64,000 nt of DNA from Zoroaster sp. YZ-2022 (Eukaryota > Echinodermata > Asteroidea > Forcipulatida > Zoroasteridae): the NCBI GenBank assembly GCA_029582265.1, contig CM055831.1, forward strand, positions 124,001 to 188,000, read 5' to 3'. The position numbers were made by a program, and so were the translations under genes. Within the stretch, counting starts at the first letter, position 1, and each line of letters starts with the position of its first letter. Below, piece after piece: positions 10,044 through 22,000 of the stretch. The notes below the pieces were generated by a model. It did no database searches. It was not told the origin of the DNA and worked only from the letters and a program-made list of their open reading frames with translations.

Positions 10044-12570
10044 CAAAATTGGCTAACAAAAGGTGTACAAAACTTATATATGAGTAGGGTTTTCACTCAC
10101 GTGACACTTTCGTTCGCACAAAGAGTGCTGCTCGTAGTCCCCCTGTACAAAGTATATGCGTGACACGTTCACCCAATGGAGAGACCGGAGGTCACTACGG
10201 TCACTACGCGTGGGACGGCAATTTTAGCGAGTGCCCGTTTCAAGCCACTCTGACCGAGTTCGATTCGCACTTTTTCGTTTGCTCTAGCAGCCTTTTCATT
10301 GGTTGTAAGCCTTCCGAAGATTACCGAGATTACAGTACATTTATGCCCAAATCATGTCCAACCTGTGCCGACAGCCGGAATGAAAACGATCAACGACTTC
10401 AGATGAAATGAAGACTTTCCATCAATTTTTCTAAATGAAAACATCGTCTGACACGTATGGCACAAAGGTGAGTACCTTTCTTAAATATCTGATAATAATT
10501 GTGCAAAGTTTGATGACAATATTCTGAAAATTAATAATGCTATCCCAACTTTTTCACGACCCTTTCTTGCCACGTTTTTCACTTCAACCCAGCGACAATC
10601 GTGTTCACAATGACTCACTGACCCTCCGTAACCCACGGAGCGTCCATTTTAGCACAGGACAGTTATTGTTTTTTATCTGGCTTACGGGTGTATTAAGAAT
10701 ATTGAATTGTTATTAAACTGATTTGAAATAAATCGTAGTACATTAATCTTAGTACATAACTACAAAATAAGGTAAAATTCAGTCAAGAATACTTGGAACA
10801 ACTGGCGTAATTACTGGTAGAATTAGATATGTGAAGTTACGTTACCCTCCAAAAAAGTGGTACGGTCCGCGTACGCGTTATCAGCTGTTGTTTGTACATG
10901 TTGTGAATGAATCTGTCGGGAGTTTTCTCGGTGGGTTAGTGGAGTTTGTACAACTAAAACCTGCAGATATGTCTGATCCATGTCCATAAATGTGATCTTC
11001 TTTTGATAGCCGACGAAAATTTGTGAGTATAAGTGCAGATTAATGTGTGATTTATGTCTTAAAACTAACTAATTTTGACACGATGTCCGAGTGTGTTCGC
11101 GGCCGTGTACTGATTTTTTTTTGCGAATCTGTTTACCTTGTTTACCGGGAATTTTCTCCAACGAACTACGAATACGATGGGTTTTGTGAAATTTATGTAA
11201 TTAAACCTCAAGATATGCCTTGTCCATGTCCATAAATGTGATAATCATTTGATAGCCGATGGAAATATGTGACTGAGGAGACTGAGTGCAGATTGAGGTG
11301 TGATTTATGATAACAATTTTGCAAGAAGCAGGATGGACCCCTTGTATAACAATATTCGTACCATGGTATCATTTTGCTTGTCCTTTATTAACTCTTATTT
11401 ATTACCTACCTGCCCATATTTATGTTTCAGAACCAAGACAACAAGAACGGCCTACTACAGCATCAACTGCACCCTTCACTGGAGGTGATGGCAGGAACTG
11501 AAGAGGACTGAAGAGAACTGAAGAGGACGTGCTATAGTCTTATTTTTGTCAAATTGTGAACAATGTTAATACAAATACCTATATTTGCTTTGAAAATATT
11601 TTTTTTATAGAAACTTCACACTTGACGTCACACAATGTAAAATTGGCCATCTTTATGGGGAATGACAACCCATTTTTTGAAAGCACCACTATGCGTTATG
11701 CATAATTACCACGTGAGGCACATAGTGTTTATCAAAGAAGAACACTTTTAGCAGTTCAATGCCAACAAAAGTTTCCACATACTGGTGTTTGTCAAGAACT
11801 ATCGATAAAAATCAAGACACAAAAATTTTGCCAAAAATGTGAATATATTTTCAATTATTATTAATAATAATTTCATATTAATTATTAATCATAATTTCAT
11901 ATTAATTACTTAATATTGTGTAATTTTTAAAGTGGAACGTTCACACTGCCTTATATCAACACTTCTTGAACACAAAATAGCTGAATAAATTGCTTGTACA
12001 ATGCATGTTCAAGCAAAAAACTGAAAATATGCTGTTTTCTATGATTTATTATTCATATTTTCATAATTATAGGTAGTTCATCTCAGCAATATGCACAATA
12101 TTAAAGTACTAACTATCACCAACCTTTGTGCCAAGTTTGATATGCATACATTGCTTCGTTTTTGAGTAATGGGCAAATTTAACTGAATTGTCTTAAAATT
12201 AACAGTACCGTCGCAAAAGCAAAGAAAGACTTAAGAATGACCTTTGACCTCGAGCCCAAAAATGGCATTGTTTGTCAATATAAAATCATGCATATCTCAG
12301 CAACCGCACGACTGATTAAAAAAATTCCAAGTGTTTCTGAAATGGGAAGAGTTGCTCTTTAAGCCAAGCACACTTCTGAATGCTCATTCATAGCTTTGAG
12401 AAACCACCTAAAATGCCTAATATGAGCGTGACATGTTGCTTCTTCAAAGGGAATTTTGCGAAGCTTTCTGAAAAAAGAAAAAAAAGTCCATGCCAAATCA
12501 AATAAATTAACTACTAAAACGTGCAACAAGTGTGTTTGAACCAGCACCCAAAATAATGAAGGAATCTACC
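10044..12570. other. Non-coding region with a diverged tandem duplication
   Basis: Segments 10870-11060 and 11110-11310 are diverged copies sharing TGTCCATAAATGTGAT, TTTGATAGCCGA and GTGTGATTTATG. A possible first exon ends at 10470 (donor GTGAGTACC) and a possible last exon follows TTTATGTTTCAG at 11435. Together they would give only a tiny peptide, so I do not call a gene. Near 11855-11910 there is an AT-rich ATTAATAATAA palindrome. No family-level coding match is seen. Confidence 0.4.
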
Positions 12571-14101
12571 TAACACCCCGTCAAAGGGATTGCACTACCA
12601 CGTGCCATGAATACCGTCAACCAGCACCCAGCGTCAATGCCAAGGGTATTTCAAATGACAGAGTATCTTGTTGGTAGATTGCAACAGTTCAAGCTTTGAA
12701 GCCATTCATAGGTAAAGCTAAACTGAACATTTCAAAATTTCAAGGAAGTGATGTCTATCTTTGGCGACAGTTGGGACAACTGTTTGAAACGTTGGCACTA
12801 GACACACCCACAGCAATTTCTTTTCATACTGTGCGCCCAATGATTAAGGAATCTGCAGTGCAAATGAAAATTAATTGCAACCAACAACATGATGCTGCTG
12901 AATTTTATTCGCAGCTGATAGTGCCATGTCTTAATGAATCATGTCTAACAACTGAAATAGAAATATGTAAAAGTGTTATGTGCCTAAACTGCAATGAAAC
13001 GTCCGTTGTTGGAAATTCCACATCAGGTGTATTACCTGTTGCCGCCCAAAAGATGTGTCTTGATGAATGTTTGCAACATTACTTTAGCAATGAAATTGTT
13101 AGGGATGTTGATTGCAATCTTTGTAGTCAAAAGAAGTGTACGAAAATAATTGTTTCTCGTATTGTAAACTGTCCTTCACTATTAGTAGTGCAATTATTAA
13201 GATTCCATGCTGTTCATGGAAAACAGGGGAAAATAACAGCATACATTGATCCAAATGTTGTAATTGATTTGTCAAAGTTCTGTGTCAATAACACACCCGC
13301 AGTTTACCGTTTGCGTTCAGTTGTTGTCCACGAAGGTAATTCACTAGAAAGTGGCCATTATAAGACATTCCTCGTGAACCCGGTGGATTGAACTATTACA
13401 GAATTCAACGACGCAAACGTACAACATAATAATAATAATAATGTGTGGACTTATATAGCGCACGTATCCACCAACTGAGTGGTGCTCAAGGCGCATATTA
13501 TTACCCCTGCTCATAAGGCTCATAAATCATTCCTGAAACCATCTCAGCTCCCTGGGGAGTATACAGCTCAATTGCTGCCATATAGGGCTAATCAACCAAC
13601 TCTGCCCTCACATGTACCCATTTAACCCCTGGGTGGAGAGAAGCAATTTTGGTTAAGTGTCTTGCTCAAGGACACAAGTGTCACGGTCGGGATTCGAACC
13701 CACATTCTGCTGCTAACACCAGAACTTGAGTCCGGTAAGCTAGACCGCTCGGCCACGACACTCCAAGTGTTTTGCGTTTCACCAATCATGTTTCTGAAAC
13801 AGGGTATTTATTTTTTTATGAGAAAATGGATTCAATTACAAATAATATTACACATAACATTGCATCAGAAAGCGAAGAGATTTATTTCAAAGTCGGTGAA
13901 GAACAAGAACTTGTCCGCCTTCTTTGGGCCTCTTATGATGAAAAAAAAAAAACCTGCACAGCGTTGCTTTGCTTTTCATTCCACCAACTGGCCATGATTT
14001 GCCGCAACCCTAAACCACCTGTGTTTGAAGTATATCTACGCAAACTACCGCTGTGGATGGTTGAGCGAATCATTTCTATATCACCCAATTGTGTCAATTA
14101 G
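12571..14101 (+). pseudogene. Ubiquitin-specific protease (USP, peptidase C19), disrupted
   Basis: The reading frame contains the USP boxes in order. The Cys box is AKGISNDRVSCW (Cys codon 12669-12671), followed directly by TAG (12675-12677). Next come a QQHDAAEFYSQL helix, two CxxC zinc-ribbon pairs (CLNC and CNLC), and the His box VYRLRSVVVHEG...SGHYKTF. A TGA (13389-13391) stands where the family usually has Trp; the frame then continues (ITEFNDANV), is interrupted by a SINE at 13427-13765, and resumes with the terminal GYLFFYEK motif, ending at 14101. USPs cleave ubiquitin from substrates. Two stops and a SINE make this a pseudogene unless the stops are sequence errors. It lies upstream of the RAG1-like gene on the same strand. 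Confidence 0.8.
13427..13765 (-). mobile_element. tRNA-Leu-derived SINE
   Basis: Read on the minus strand, the head at 13765 has a polymerase III A box (TGGCCGAGCGG) and B box (GGTTCGAATCC) with a Leu(CAA)-like anticodon region, then a unique body, then a tail with GCGCTATATAAGTCC and an ATT run (13427-13440). A second copy lies at 49046-49394, confirming that it is a dispersed element. It is inserted in the last part of the USP reading frame. Some bases in the body are deleted relative to the other copy. Confidence 0.9.
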
Positions 14102-15042
14102 TTAATGAAGAAGTTGAAACAAGAAAATTATGAGCTATGCAGTGTAATGATACAATAAAGATCCTGAACGGGCAACAAACATTCAAATCAGTGTATACAA
14201 CATGCTTCCAGACTGGAAAGTTTTGCGAAGTCATGTTTTTCCCCTTTTGGAAAACAGACACTTCACTCTGTATGTACTTGACAATATCAACAAACAACAA
14301 GCGTGCTTTGACTCACTCAGTGCAAGTTGCGATGCTCGCCAAAAGATGGTAATCTATGGCACGGCTGTTTCAGTTGCATAGCCCCATGCATAAATAACTT
14401 TGAACAAACGCATGTTGTAAATTTGTTTACTCCAATAATGCACCGAGGGATTTAAAATGGCGGCCACCACACAACGAGAAATCCAACGACGGCCCCTTTT
14501 CTCCTTTTGCAATAATACTGTGCATAAAATGGACCCTTTAAATTAAAAGCTTACTTTGAACAGTATTCCTTACAATTATTTGTTATCAAATGGTTTCAGG
14601 AGACGAAATAAAAATGAGAAAAGACGATTTATCCGTTGATTACAAAAATTACACAAAAATTATTTAAAAAAATACTACCGATAGGAAAAACTTTTCCACT
14701 CAGAAAATAGTAGTTTAATGGCATATCTAACAGATAAATATAAAATTCAAACTGGGCCACGTCATTAAAGCAGTCTATTTTTACACCAAATCTGCTGATT
14801 TTTTTTTAACCTACGAGGCGTCGCATCGCGACGACACACTGTACAGTGCACGTACGTGAAGCTATTACGTGTGTACAATGCATTGACATTGTTACGTCAC
14901 ACACACACACACAAAGCGCGCGTATTTAAAAGTTAAAAAGTGTAAAATATTATTATGTACAGACTCTCCACTGCTTCCAACATGTCAGTGGTGAGTGATT
15001 TTTTGCATTTCTGTGGTTACAATTGGAACCCGATTTGGAAAA
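14102..15042. other. Region upstream of the RAG1-like gene
   Basis: This holds a GGCGGCCACC segment near 14459, a CpG-rich stretch near 14815-14870, and a (CA)n tract at about 14897-14913. The last 100 bases before the start codon could hold the promoter of the RAG1-like gene, but no clear TATA box or terminal inverted repeat was found. Confidence 0.35.
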
Positions 15043-18000
15043 ATGAGCATCGATTTTCACGTGAATGCACTGAGTAAACTTTGTAGATGTTGTGGAAACA
15101 GATTGCAGAAAAAAAATGATGAAAAACGTAAGTTTTTGCACTGCTGTGATTGTAGGAATGAAATCAGCTTGATTTTTAATATCAACACTTGGGCTGACAT
15201 TCAGCAGCAACATCCCCCCTGCATCTGCAATAACTGTGCAAGAAAGGTCAGACATCTACATGCTGGAACTCGCCAATATACATGTACTTCAACAGATTCT
15301 ACAGATAATAATTGGCCTCCACACACCAGAACCAGCGAATGTAAAGTTTGTACATTGTTCAAGGAGCAGTCTCAACTTAAGGGGAAAATTGCAAAAACAA
15401 AATGCTCTCTGGGAGAGCATGTGTCAAGTAGTAACAGTCTGCCATTCAGAATCACCGATGATAATATTTTTGCACATTTCTTGACACAAGAATCAACTGA
15501 TGTTTCTCCGCATCTTGACTTTCCAGTACAAAGGGATGAACACTCCATGTTTACATGTACACTGTGCCAATGTATCATCTCATTACCATCTGTTCAAACT
15601 CCATGTGAACATTATTTTTGTTCATCATGCTTGTCTGATTATTTCAAATTCATGGAAAACTCTTCAGTCAAGTGCCCAAGTTGCCAACAAGTTGTCACAT
15701 TCAGCAATGTCACAGAAAGTCCAAGACTTTTGCAAGTTCAGTTGAAAAACTTGGATGTTGTTTGCTATACATGTAGTACAATAGGCAAACTAGTAAATCT
15801 GACCCATCACTCCTGTGCACAACTGGAAAATTTGCCCCCCAAAAAACAGAAATGTACAATTGTTGAAATCGTCCCAACAAAGGATGATGTTGCAGAAGCT
15901 GCAAAACTTCTACAGGAGTATGCATCACAGCATCCCCCCGATAAACCCATTCCACAAGCAATTCAGAAGGCCACGGATAAGTGGACTTGGATGAAACTCA
16001 GTCAGCAAGGCAAAGCTGCAGTACTGCACACAGGAGGAAGGGTAAGTTAAATAATAAGTTATTAAGTATTAATATCAATAGTAATAAATTATGGTAAAAA
16101 CATATCTCAGTACAAGTACAAAGATACTATCATACATGGGTTTGTCTTAATATAATAACAATTTAAAGATGAATAAATACCTCATAACTTGGGGGGGAAA
16201 AAATTTCATATTACTTTTATAAATAAATTGAAATATAATTAATACAATTTTAAAACATTTTTATATAATGTTTATTTTACAAAACAGCCAGTCCATATTC
16301 GACAAGTGACACAGAAATCTAACGAGAAATGCACAACAAATTATATAGTTTTTTTTAAGGCTTAATTATTATTTTTCTATTTCTTAAAGGGCAAATCTCC
16401 TCACATGGCACAATGGCACAATACCTCATGATGAGATATGGGTGAAATTTGGTGGGGACAAGGGTGGTACGTCGTTCAAGATGGTGTTCCAAATAGCCAA
16501 TGTTCAACACCCTAACAGTCTGAAAAACACTGTTGTGTTTGCCTGTTTCAATGCCGATGACAACCACTACAATCTAGAGCAAACGCTTCCCAAGGTACTT
16601 CCCCAACTTAATGACCTGGCGAATCTGCGCTGGTGGTAAGTAACTTGTTTCTATGAACAAAACAAAAAATCTGTGTCCTTAACGGCTGTCACAAATTGCA
16701 CGTTTATGTTGGTCTCCTTTTGTATAATTCCAAATAGAGATGTGATTATTAGTAATTATTATTTTAATTAATCTTTTGTTGCAGTGGACATAAGTTTCGC
16801 TTACTGGGCTTCGGCGACTATGCCTTCCTTACCAAGATGTATGGAGTCTGTAGTTGTAATGTATTTGTCTAAACTGAGTACAAAATGTAAACAATTCGAT
16901 TATACAATGTATTACAAAATTATTGTAATATTGCACTTGACCTTTGGCCTACCTCTACCAGCAGTTAGTATTCATCTTTACAGAGGATCCTGGTAACAAG
17001 TTTTTAGAGTTTTCTTATTTTTTCTTCTATCTGCAGCCAGATACTGCTGTATTTATTGCTGCATAAGCAAAAATGCCATGCAGAAGCCACTATGTGAGAG
17101 GGAACTTGCCCCCAAGCGATCACTGAGATCCATAAATCACCGCTACCAACTCTACTTGGAAGATGGACAGAAAAAAAGTCGTGCTAAGGAAGTCTCCTTC
17201 AGCATTGTCAACAGGCCCATGCTCCCCATTGAAACTGAAAATGTAAGTTTCAGTCATTACCTTAGTTAAAACAGTTTTGAATTTTGGTTCAGTGACAGAT
17301 TTACAACCTACATGGAAAGCATATATGACCATTTAGAGGTTTCTTCTTTGCTTTATGGTTTCTCACTCAGGTCATCATTCCGACTCTACATATTTCTCTT
17401 GGCGTATACAAGAAAATATATGATATTTTTGAGAACGAATGCCACCAACTGGACTTGGCAATTCTTGAGCAACGAGCAGTGACAGCCGATGAGGACACAG
17501 TAACAACAACCAACTTTGATCAGCAAATTAAAGCTGAAGCGTTGAGGAAGAAAAACCTACTGACAGCCCTTCAGGCTACACGACTTCAGCTGGAAAACAT
17601 CGAGGATGACATTCCTCTACGTGTACAACACAATGCTGACAATGACTCAATTAACAAAGCTGGGCAACTACGTGAGAACATTGCTGACATGGTTAGTTTG
17701 AAATAATCATCAGAATAAAAATCATTTGAAATTTTATCAAGTTTTCCTTTTTGTGTAAATTTAGATAATGCATAAGTATCTAGTAAACAATACCCGTTTT
17801 TTTGTATTTTTTTTTTTTTAGGAACAACGAGCTGCCAAACCTGAGATGGAGTTTGGTAATGGCCCCCTCGTCGCAAGCCTTGACGATGTTCTCCAGAAAC
17901 ATAAAGTCCATAGACAGACCTACCATGGGAAATCTTTTGTGGGCAATCATGTCAACAAATGTTGTCTGGTAATTATCATTATTGACAGAAGTCTTTTACA

Positions 18001-18873
18001 TAATGGTAGAGTGTATTGCCTATTCAACTGATTTGTACTCAGCGCTGTTTGTACTCCAAAATGATACAACAGCGATGGAAAAAAACCTAATGTTTGAACT
18101 CCGCATAAATTACAAAAACATGTAATTTTACTGCAGATTGGCACAAGTTGTATTGTAAAAGAATTCTGTCAATAAATGTTTACTCACCCTAGTGCATCTC
18201 TAGTGATGAGTGGTGGACTATACTTAACAAATGATGCATACGTCTTGCTCAACCTACAGATACCAGTTGTCGAAGATCTGGCAGCTCAACCTCTGAGGAC
18301 GTTTGATAGTCTAGTCCTTGATGATATTCCTATTGCGACGCACCAACGAATCAGAAGAAGAGCTGCAGAGATAGGACATATCTTCAAGCAGGTCTTCCTT
18401 AAATTTGCAGATGTGCACACAGCAATCAACCATGCAAATCCCTTGGGGCCAAACGACATTCAGCGAACAGGTAAAATTCCTTTCCATTTCCATTTCTATT
18501 ATGTGTAGCTCAGCTTATTGTAGTCAGCATATTATAGCATTGATGTATTACCACTCAATGACAATCATTACGGGAATTCTTCTTCAACAGATATTTGCAT
18601 CAGAGAATTCCTCCAGCTCTATCGGGATTCATTTCCTCAGGTCAACATCACTCCCAAGCTCCATCTCCTTGAGGATCATGCTGTAGAGTAACTACGCAAC
18701 TTCGGTGTAGGTTTTGGTCTACTGAATGAGCAAGGAGGGAACTCGTTCACACAGAGTTTAATCGAGCTGGTAGGGCTGTGAGCGGTATGAAGGATGACCT
18801 TTCGAAGTTGATGAGCATAATGCGTCGCCATCTAACTACCACTTTCCCCGAAGTTCACTCTGAAATGAAATAA
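15043..18873 (+). pseudogene. RAG1-like transposase (N-RAG-TP/RAG1L type), nearly intact
   Basis: Exon 1 (15043-16041, donor GTAAGT) encodes paired cysteines (CRCCGNRL), LIFNINTWADIQQQHP..CNNC, HTRTSECKVC, then a C3HC4 RING (CTLC...CEHYFCSSCL...CPSC) and a further zinc motif (VVCYTC...HHSC). This order and spacing matches the non-core region of vertebrate RAG1. Later exons are 16390-16635 (VKFGGDKGG, PNS), 16785-16849 (LLGFGDYAFL), 17037-17242 (YCCIYC), 17371-17691 (PTLHISLG), 17822-17968, 18260-18470 and 18591 on (KLHLLEDH then NEQGG). All junctions after exon 2 keep phase. Candidate catalytic acids are the D of GGD, the D of GDY and the E of NEQGG, aligned with D600, D708 and E962 of mouse RAG1. 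Defects: TAA at 18686-18688, a one-base slip near 18745, and an unresolved phase between exons 1 and 2, so an exon may be missing. The frame ends at TAA 18871-18873. RAG1 is a DNA-cleaving recombinase; N-RAG-TP is the molluscan transposon described as resembling the RAG1 N terminus. No RAG2-like kelch gene is seen. Confidence 0.75.
15555..15675 (+). other. RING (C3HC4) finger within the RAG1-like protein
   Basis: CTLC, then CEHYFCSSC, then CPSC gives the cross-brace pattern of RING ubiquitin ligases. In vertebrate RAG1 the equivalent domain has E3 activity. Here the presence of the domain is directly visible; ligase activity is inferred. Confidence 0.85.
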
Positions 18874-19075
18874 AAGATAATGTAAAAACAAAACGATCAA
18901 ATCCCAATCGTTCATCAAGTGTTCTCCAACTTTGAAAAATAAAGGTTAGTGCTGGGGGTGGGGACTAATGCGAAATGGGGGTCTAATGCGAGCACAAATT
19001 GGTTGTTCTTGTTTCTGAATTCTATCTGTTGTAAATGTACACTAGAGTTTTAAAACATGTAAACATGGCGGCAGA
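18874..19075. other. 3' flank of the RAG1-like gene
   Basis: An AATAAAGG polyadenylation-like signal lies near 18940, then a G-rich stretch. No inverted repeat matching the upstream side of the RAG1-like gene was recognised. Confidence 0.4.
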
Positions 19076-22000
19076 ATATTAAAGCTTGGCAGAAATTTCT
19101 AAAGCTTGGCGGGTGCCACAGAAAGCGTGGTGGTGCACCAAGTATTGTCTACATGTTGGAGAACACTGAGGCTACTTCAAAAACATTTAAGAGGAATAAG
19201 TTCAAGACAAAGGAGACCATTATGCCATGTCTTCTATTAGCAGCGGGATCACTCTTATATTGCCGCAACATTCATATGAACAGCCACTTAACACTCACAG
19301 GCCTTCAGCTGAAACGGGGTGGAGTCACAAAACAAGCAATAGAGAGACTTCACTACAGGGGGTTGTCTGTATCTTACAAGACCATTATCGAGTGCCAAGT
19401 TGCTTTAGGGAAAGACTTTGATGCCCCTGTGAAGAAATGGACAGCTCAAATGGCAAAAGACAGGAAGGTAGAAGAAGAGCTGCGACAAAAAATCAAAACC
19501 TTCACTGCAATAAATACCAGAGAAGACATGGACAGCAATGAATTAGGCAACTTGACCAAAGCAGAAGATAGCCTCAAACAGCACTTGCTTAACATGCATC
19601 CAGGGTTCAAAATAATAACTGACAATGTTGATCTTAGAATCTCCCCACGACAAATGACCAGACAGCAAGGCAACACAGATCTGCATTACTGTAATGCCAT
19701 GGCAGTGAAGAATAAGGTACATGTACATATACAATAAATGCTTTAAACCTACCTGTAGTCTGTGGGCTGGAGGGGTCTACCGTGCAACCCCCCCCCCCCC
19801 CACCTAACCCACCGCCACCGATATTTTTGTTGTTCCTTTGGATGTCCTAAACACGAAAAAAGATGTTAACATTGAACATTTTCGGTTGCACTATCTGTTC
19901 TGGCCCACTATTGTTTACCCGTATAATGAGCTTATGCTGATAATTCTTAGCACTAGGGGTGGAAGATCAAACATCTCGCCATTACTCCATCATGCCTTCA
20001 CCTATTATCATGTAACTTGGTACAATTAATGTTCAGTCATATGTCGTCATGATGACGTCATCGGTTCTCGTGAAAACGACCGGTAGAGGGCGCTATAATT
20101 GTACGTATTTTATGCATATTTTAATTATTGGGATTTTCAGAAAATATCTCATTATAAATCATTTAGTTTTTATTGTTGCCACCAAGAACAACAAATTAAT
20201 TAATTTATGCCTTAAATGGGTTTGTCTATGTCTAATGTAACCACAAAAATGTGTTAACTTAGAATTTTTTGGGATTTTCTATTTCTGGGGGCACTTTTTT
20301 AGCCCCCATGGTATTAAGCTTAGTTGGACGTCCATATCACTTCATATTGAATAATCCTTTATTTCTCAAACATGCTTTGACCGACATTAATCAAACTTGG
20401 CACAATAGATGTTCATTCACATGTCGTCAAGATGATATCATTGGTTGTCATGGAAACTACCTCTAGAGGGCGCTGTACTTGGATGCATATTATGCACACA
20501 TGAATTAATGGATACAATTATTTCTTATTTTTAGCCATTGTAGTACACTAGGTATCACTATGGGGATAAAGTATCATTAAGTTTTACTTCACAGGGATGT
20601 GTCAAATGTCAAACGAAAGATAAATTTGAAAATATTTTATTAAGGGGTCTCTGGAGCTCATTGTTTAAGCCCCTATCGTGTCAAATTCAACAGGGTATTC
20701 TAAGCATTTGGGGTGGGAGGGGATTACACAAACCTCCATTACTCATGCATGCTTTGACTTACATTAATAAAACTTGACACATTAAATGTTAATGTATATG
20801 TCGTCAGGATGACGTCATTGATTGCCATATAATCTACCTCTAGAGGGCGTTGTATTTGGATGAAGACTGCGCAAATGAATAAATGGTTAAAAGTATTTAT
20901 TATTTTTAGCTATTGTAGTACACTATAGGGATAATGTATTATTAAGTTTTAACTGGATATGATATGTTAACTCTAGTGTAAGAAAAACAAAGGATTAATT
21001 TGAAAATGTTGGGTTACGTTGTCTCTGGAGATCAATGTTAACGCCCCTATCAGCCCCTTGTTCAGCCAAGAATCTTTATCATATGGGGTGGGAGGGATTA
21101 AACAAACCTCTATTACTCCGGCATGCTTTGACTTACATTCATAAAATTTGGTTTATGTAGATGTTGTCAAGATGACATCATTGGTTTTGATGGAAACATC
21201 TTCTGTGTTGTACTACATGTTCTGGTTCATTGCTGACCAAGTCATTGTCTGTAAGAAGAAGCTTCCTGTTTGAGATGGCGAGTCCACCTTTACAATGAAG
21301 CTGCATCCACCTTTTGAAGGAAGCATCATTGCAGACCCAGGTTGTATGAGAGCACCAAATCAATATGTTGGAGTTATGAAACCTTCTGAAAGGGACTCCT
21401 GAAAGGATGCAGTATCCTCATAAAGTCAGACAATACAACAGTGTTGGAATATAGGCCAACACTGCAGCACTTGTTCCGCATCCCATCCTGAAATGTGGCT
21501 TCCCCTAACATGGGGACTGCTGTGTGATGTATGAGCTAAGGCAGAGCTAAGGCATCTGCCTGTCAACAATTCATCTGCCATCCAAACTCAGTGACACACG
21601 TTTTATTTTCGGGAAGGGTTATCCAATGGAATGTCACTCCGGCCTGCTTTTAGACACAGGAAATCATCAACCGGCTTGAAAGGGTTCACATGGGCTATAT
21701 GGTTCTCTCCAAACATGAACGTATTTCATCCGCAGATGTTCCATTCAAATGCGATCTTTATAGATTCACTGCTTAGCGGATCGATTCAATGCAGCCTACC
21801 TGTGGGGCTCTGTAGGCTGTATACCTCTTCTAGGGGTGCGTCAAAGGCACCCGGTGACTGTGCATAGGGGTATTGTTCCGGCTCCTGTCCACCACAGGAG
21901 TATGTTTGCTACTGCACCACACAGAAGAGCAGAATTCAGCAGAAATGTAAACAAAACTATATTGAAAGTGCATAGGATGGCACTGGCTCTCGTAGTTCTG

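Noticed and set aside
10160..10411. An 83-codon plus-strand ORF
   Set aside because: No recognisable motif, no splice signals of note and no family resemblance. Not called.
13680..13765. A tRNA-Leu gene on the minus strand
   Set aside because: The same sequence recurs at 49310-49394 with a common body and ATT tail, so it is a SINE head.
15043..18873. Calling the gene an active vertebrate-type RAG1
   Set aside because: The core motifs differ strongly from RAG1 at residue level and the last exon is broken; only the order of landmarks is shared.
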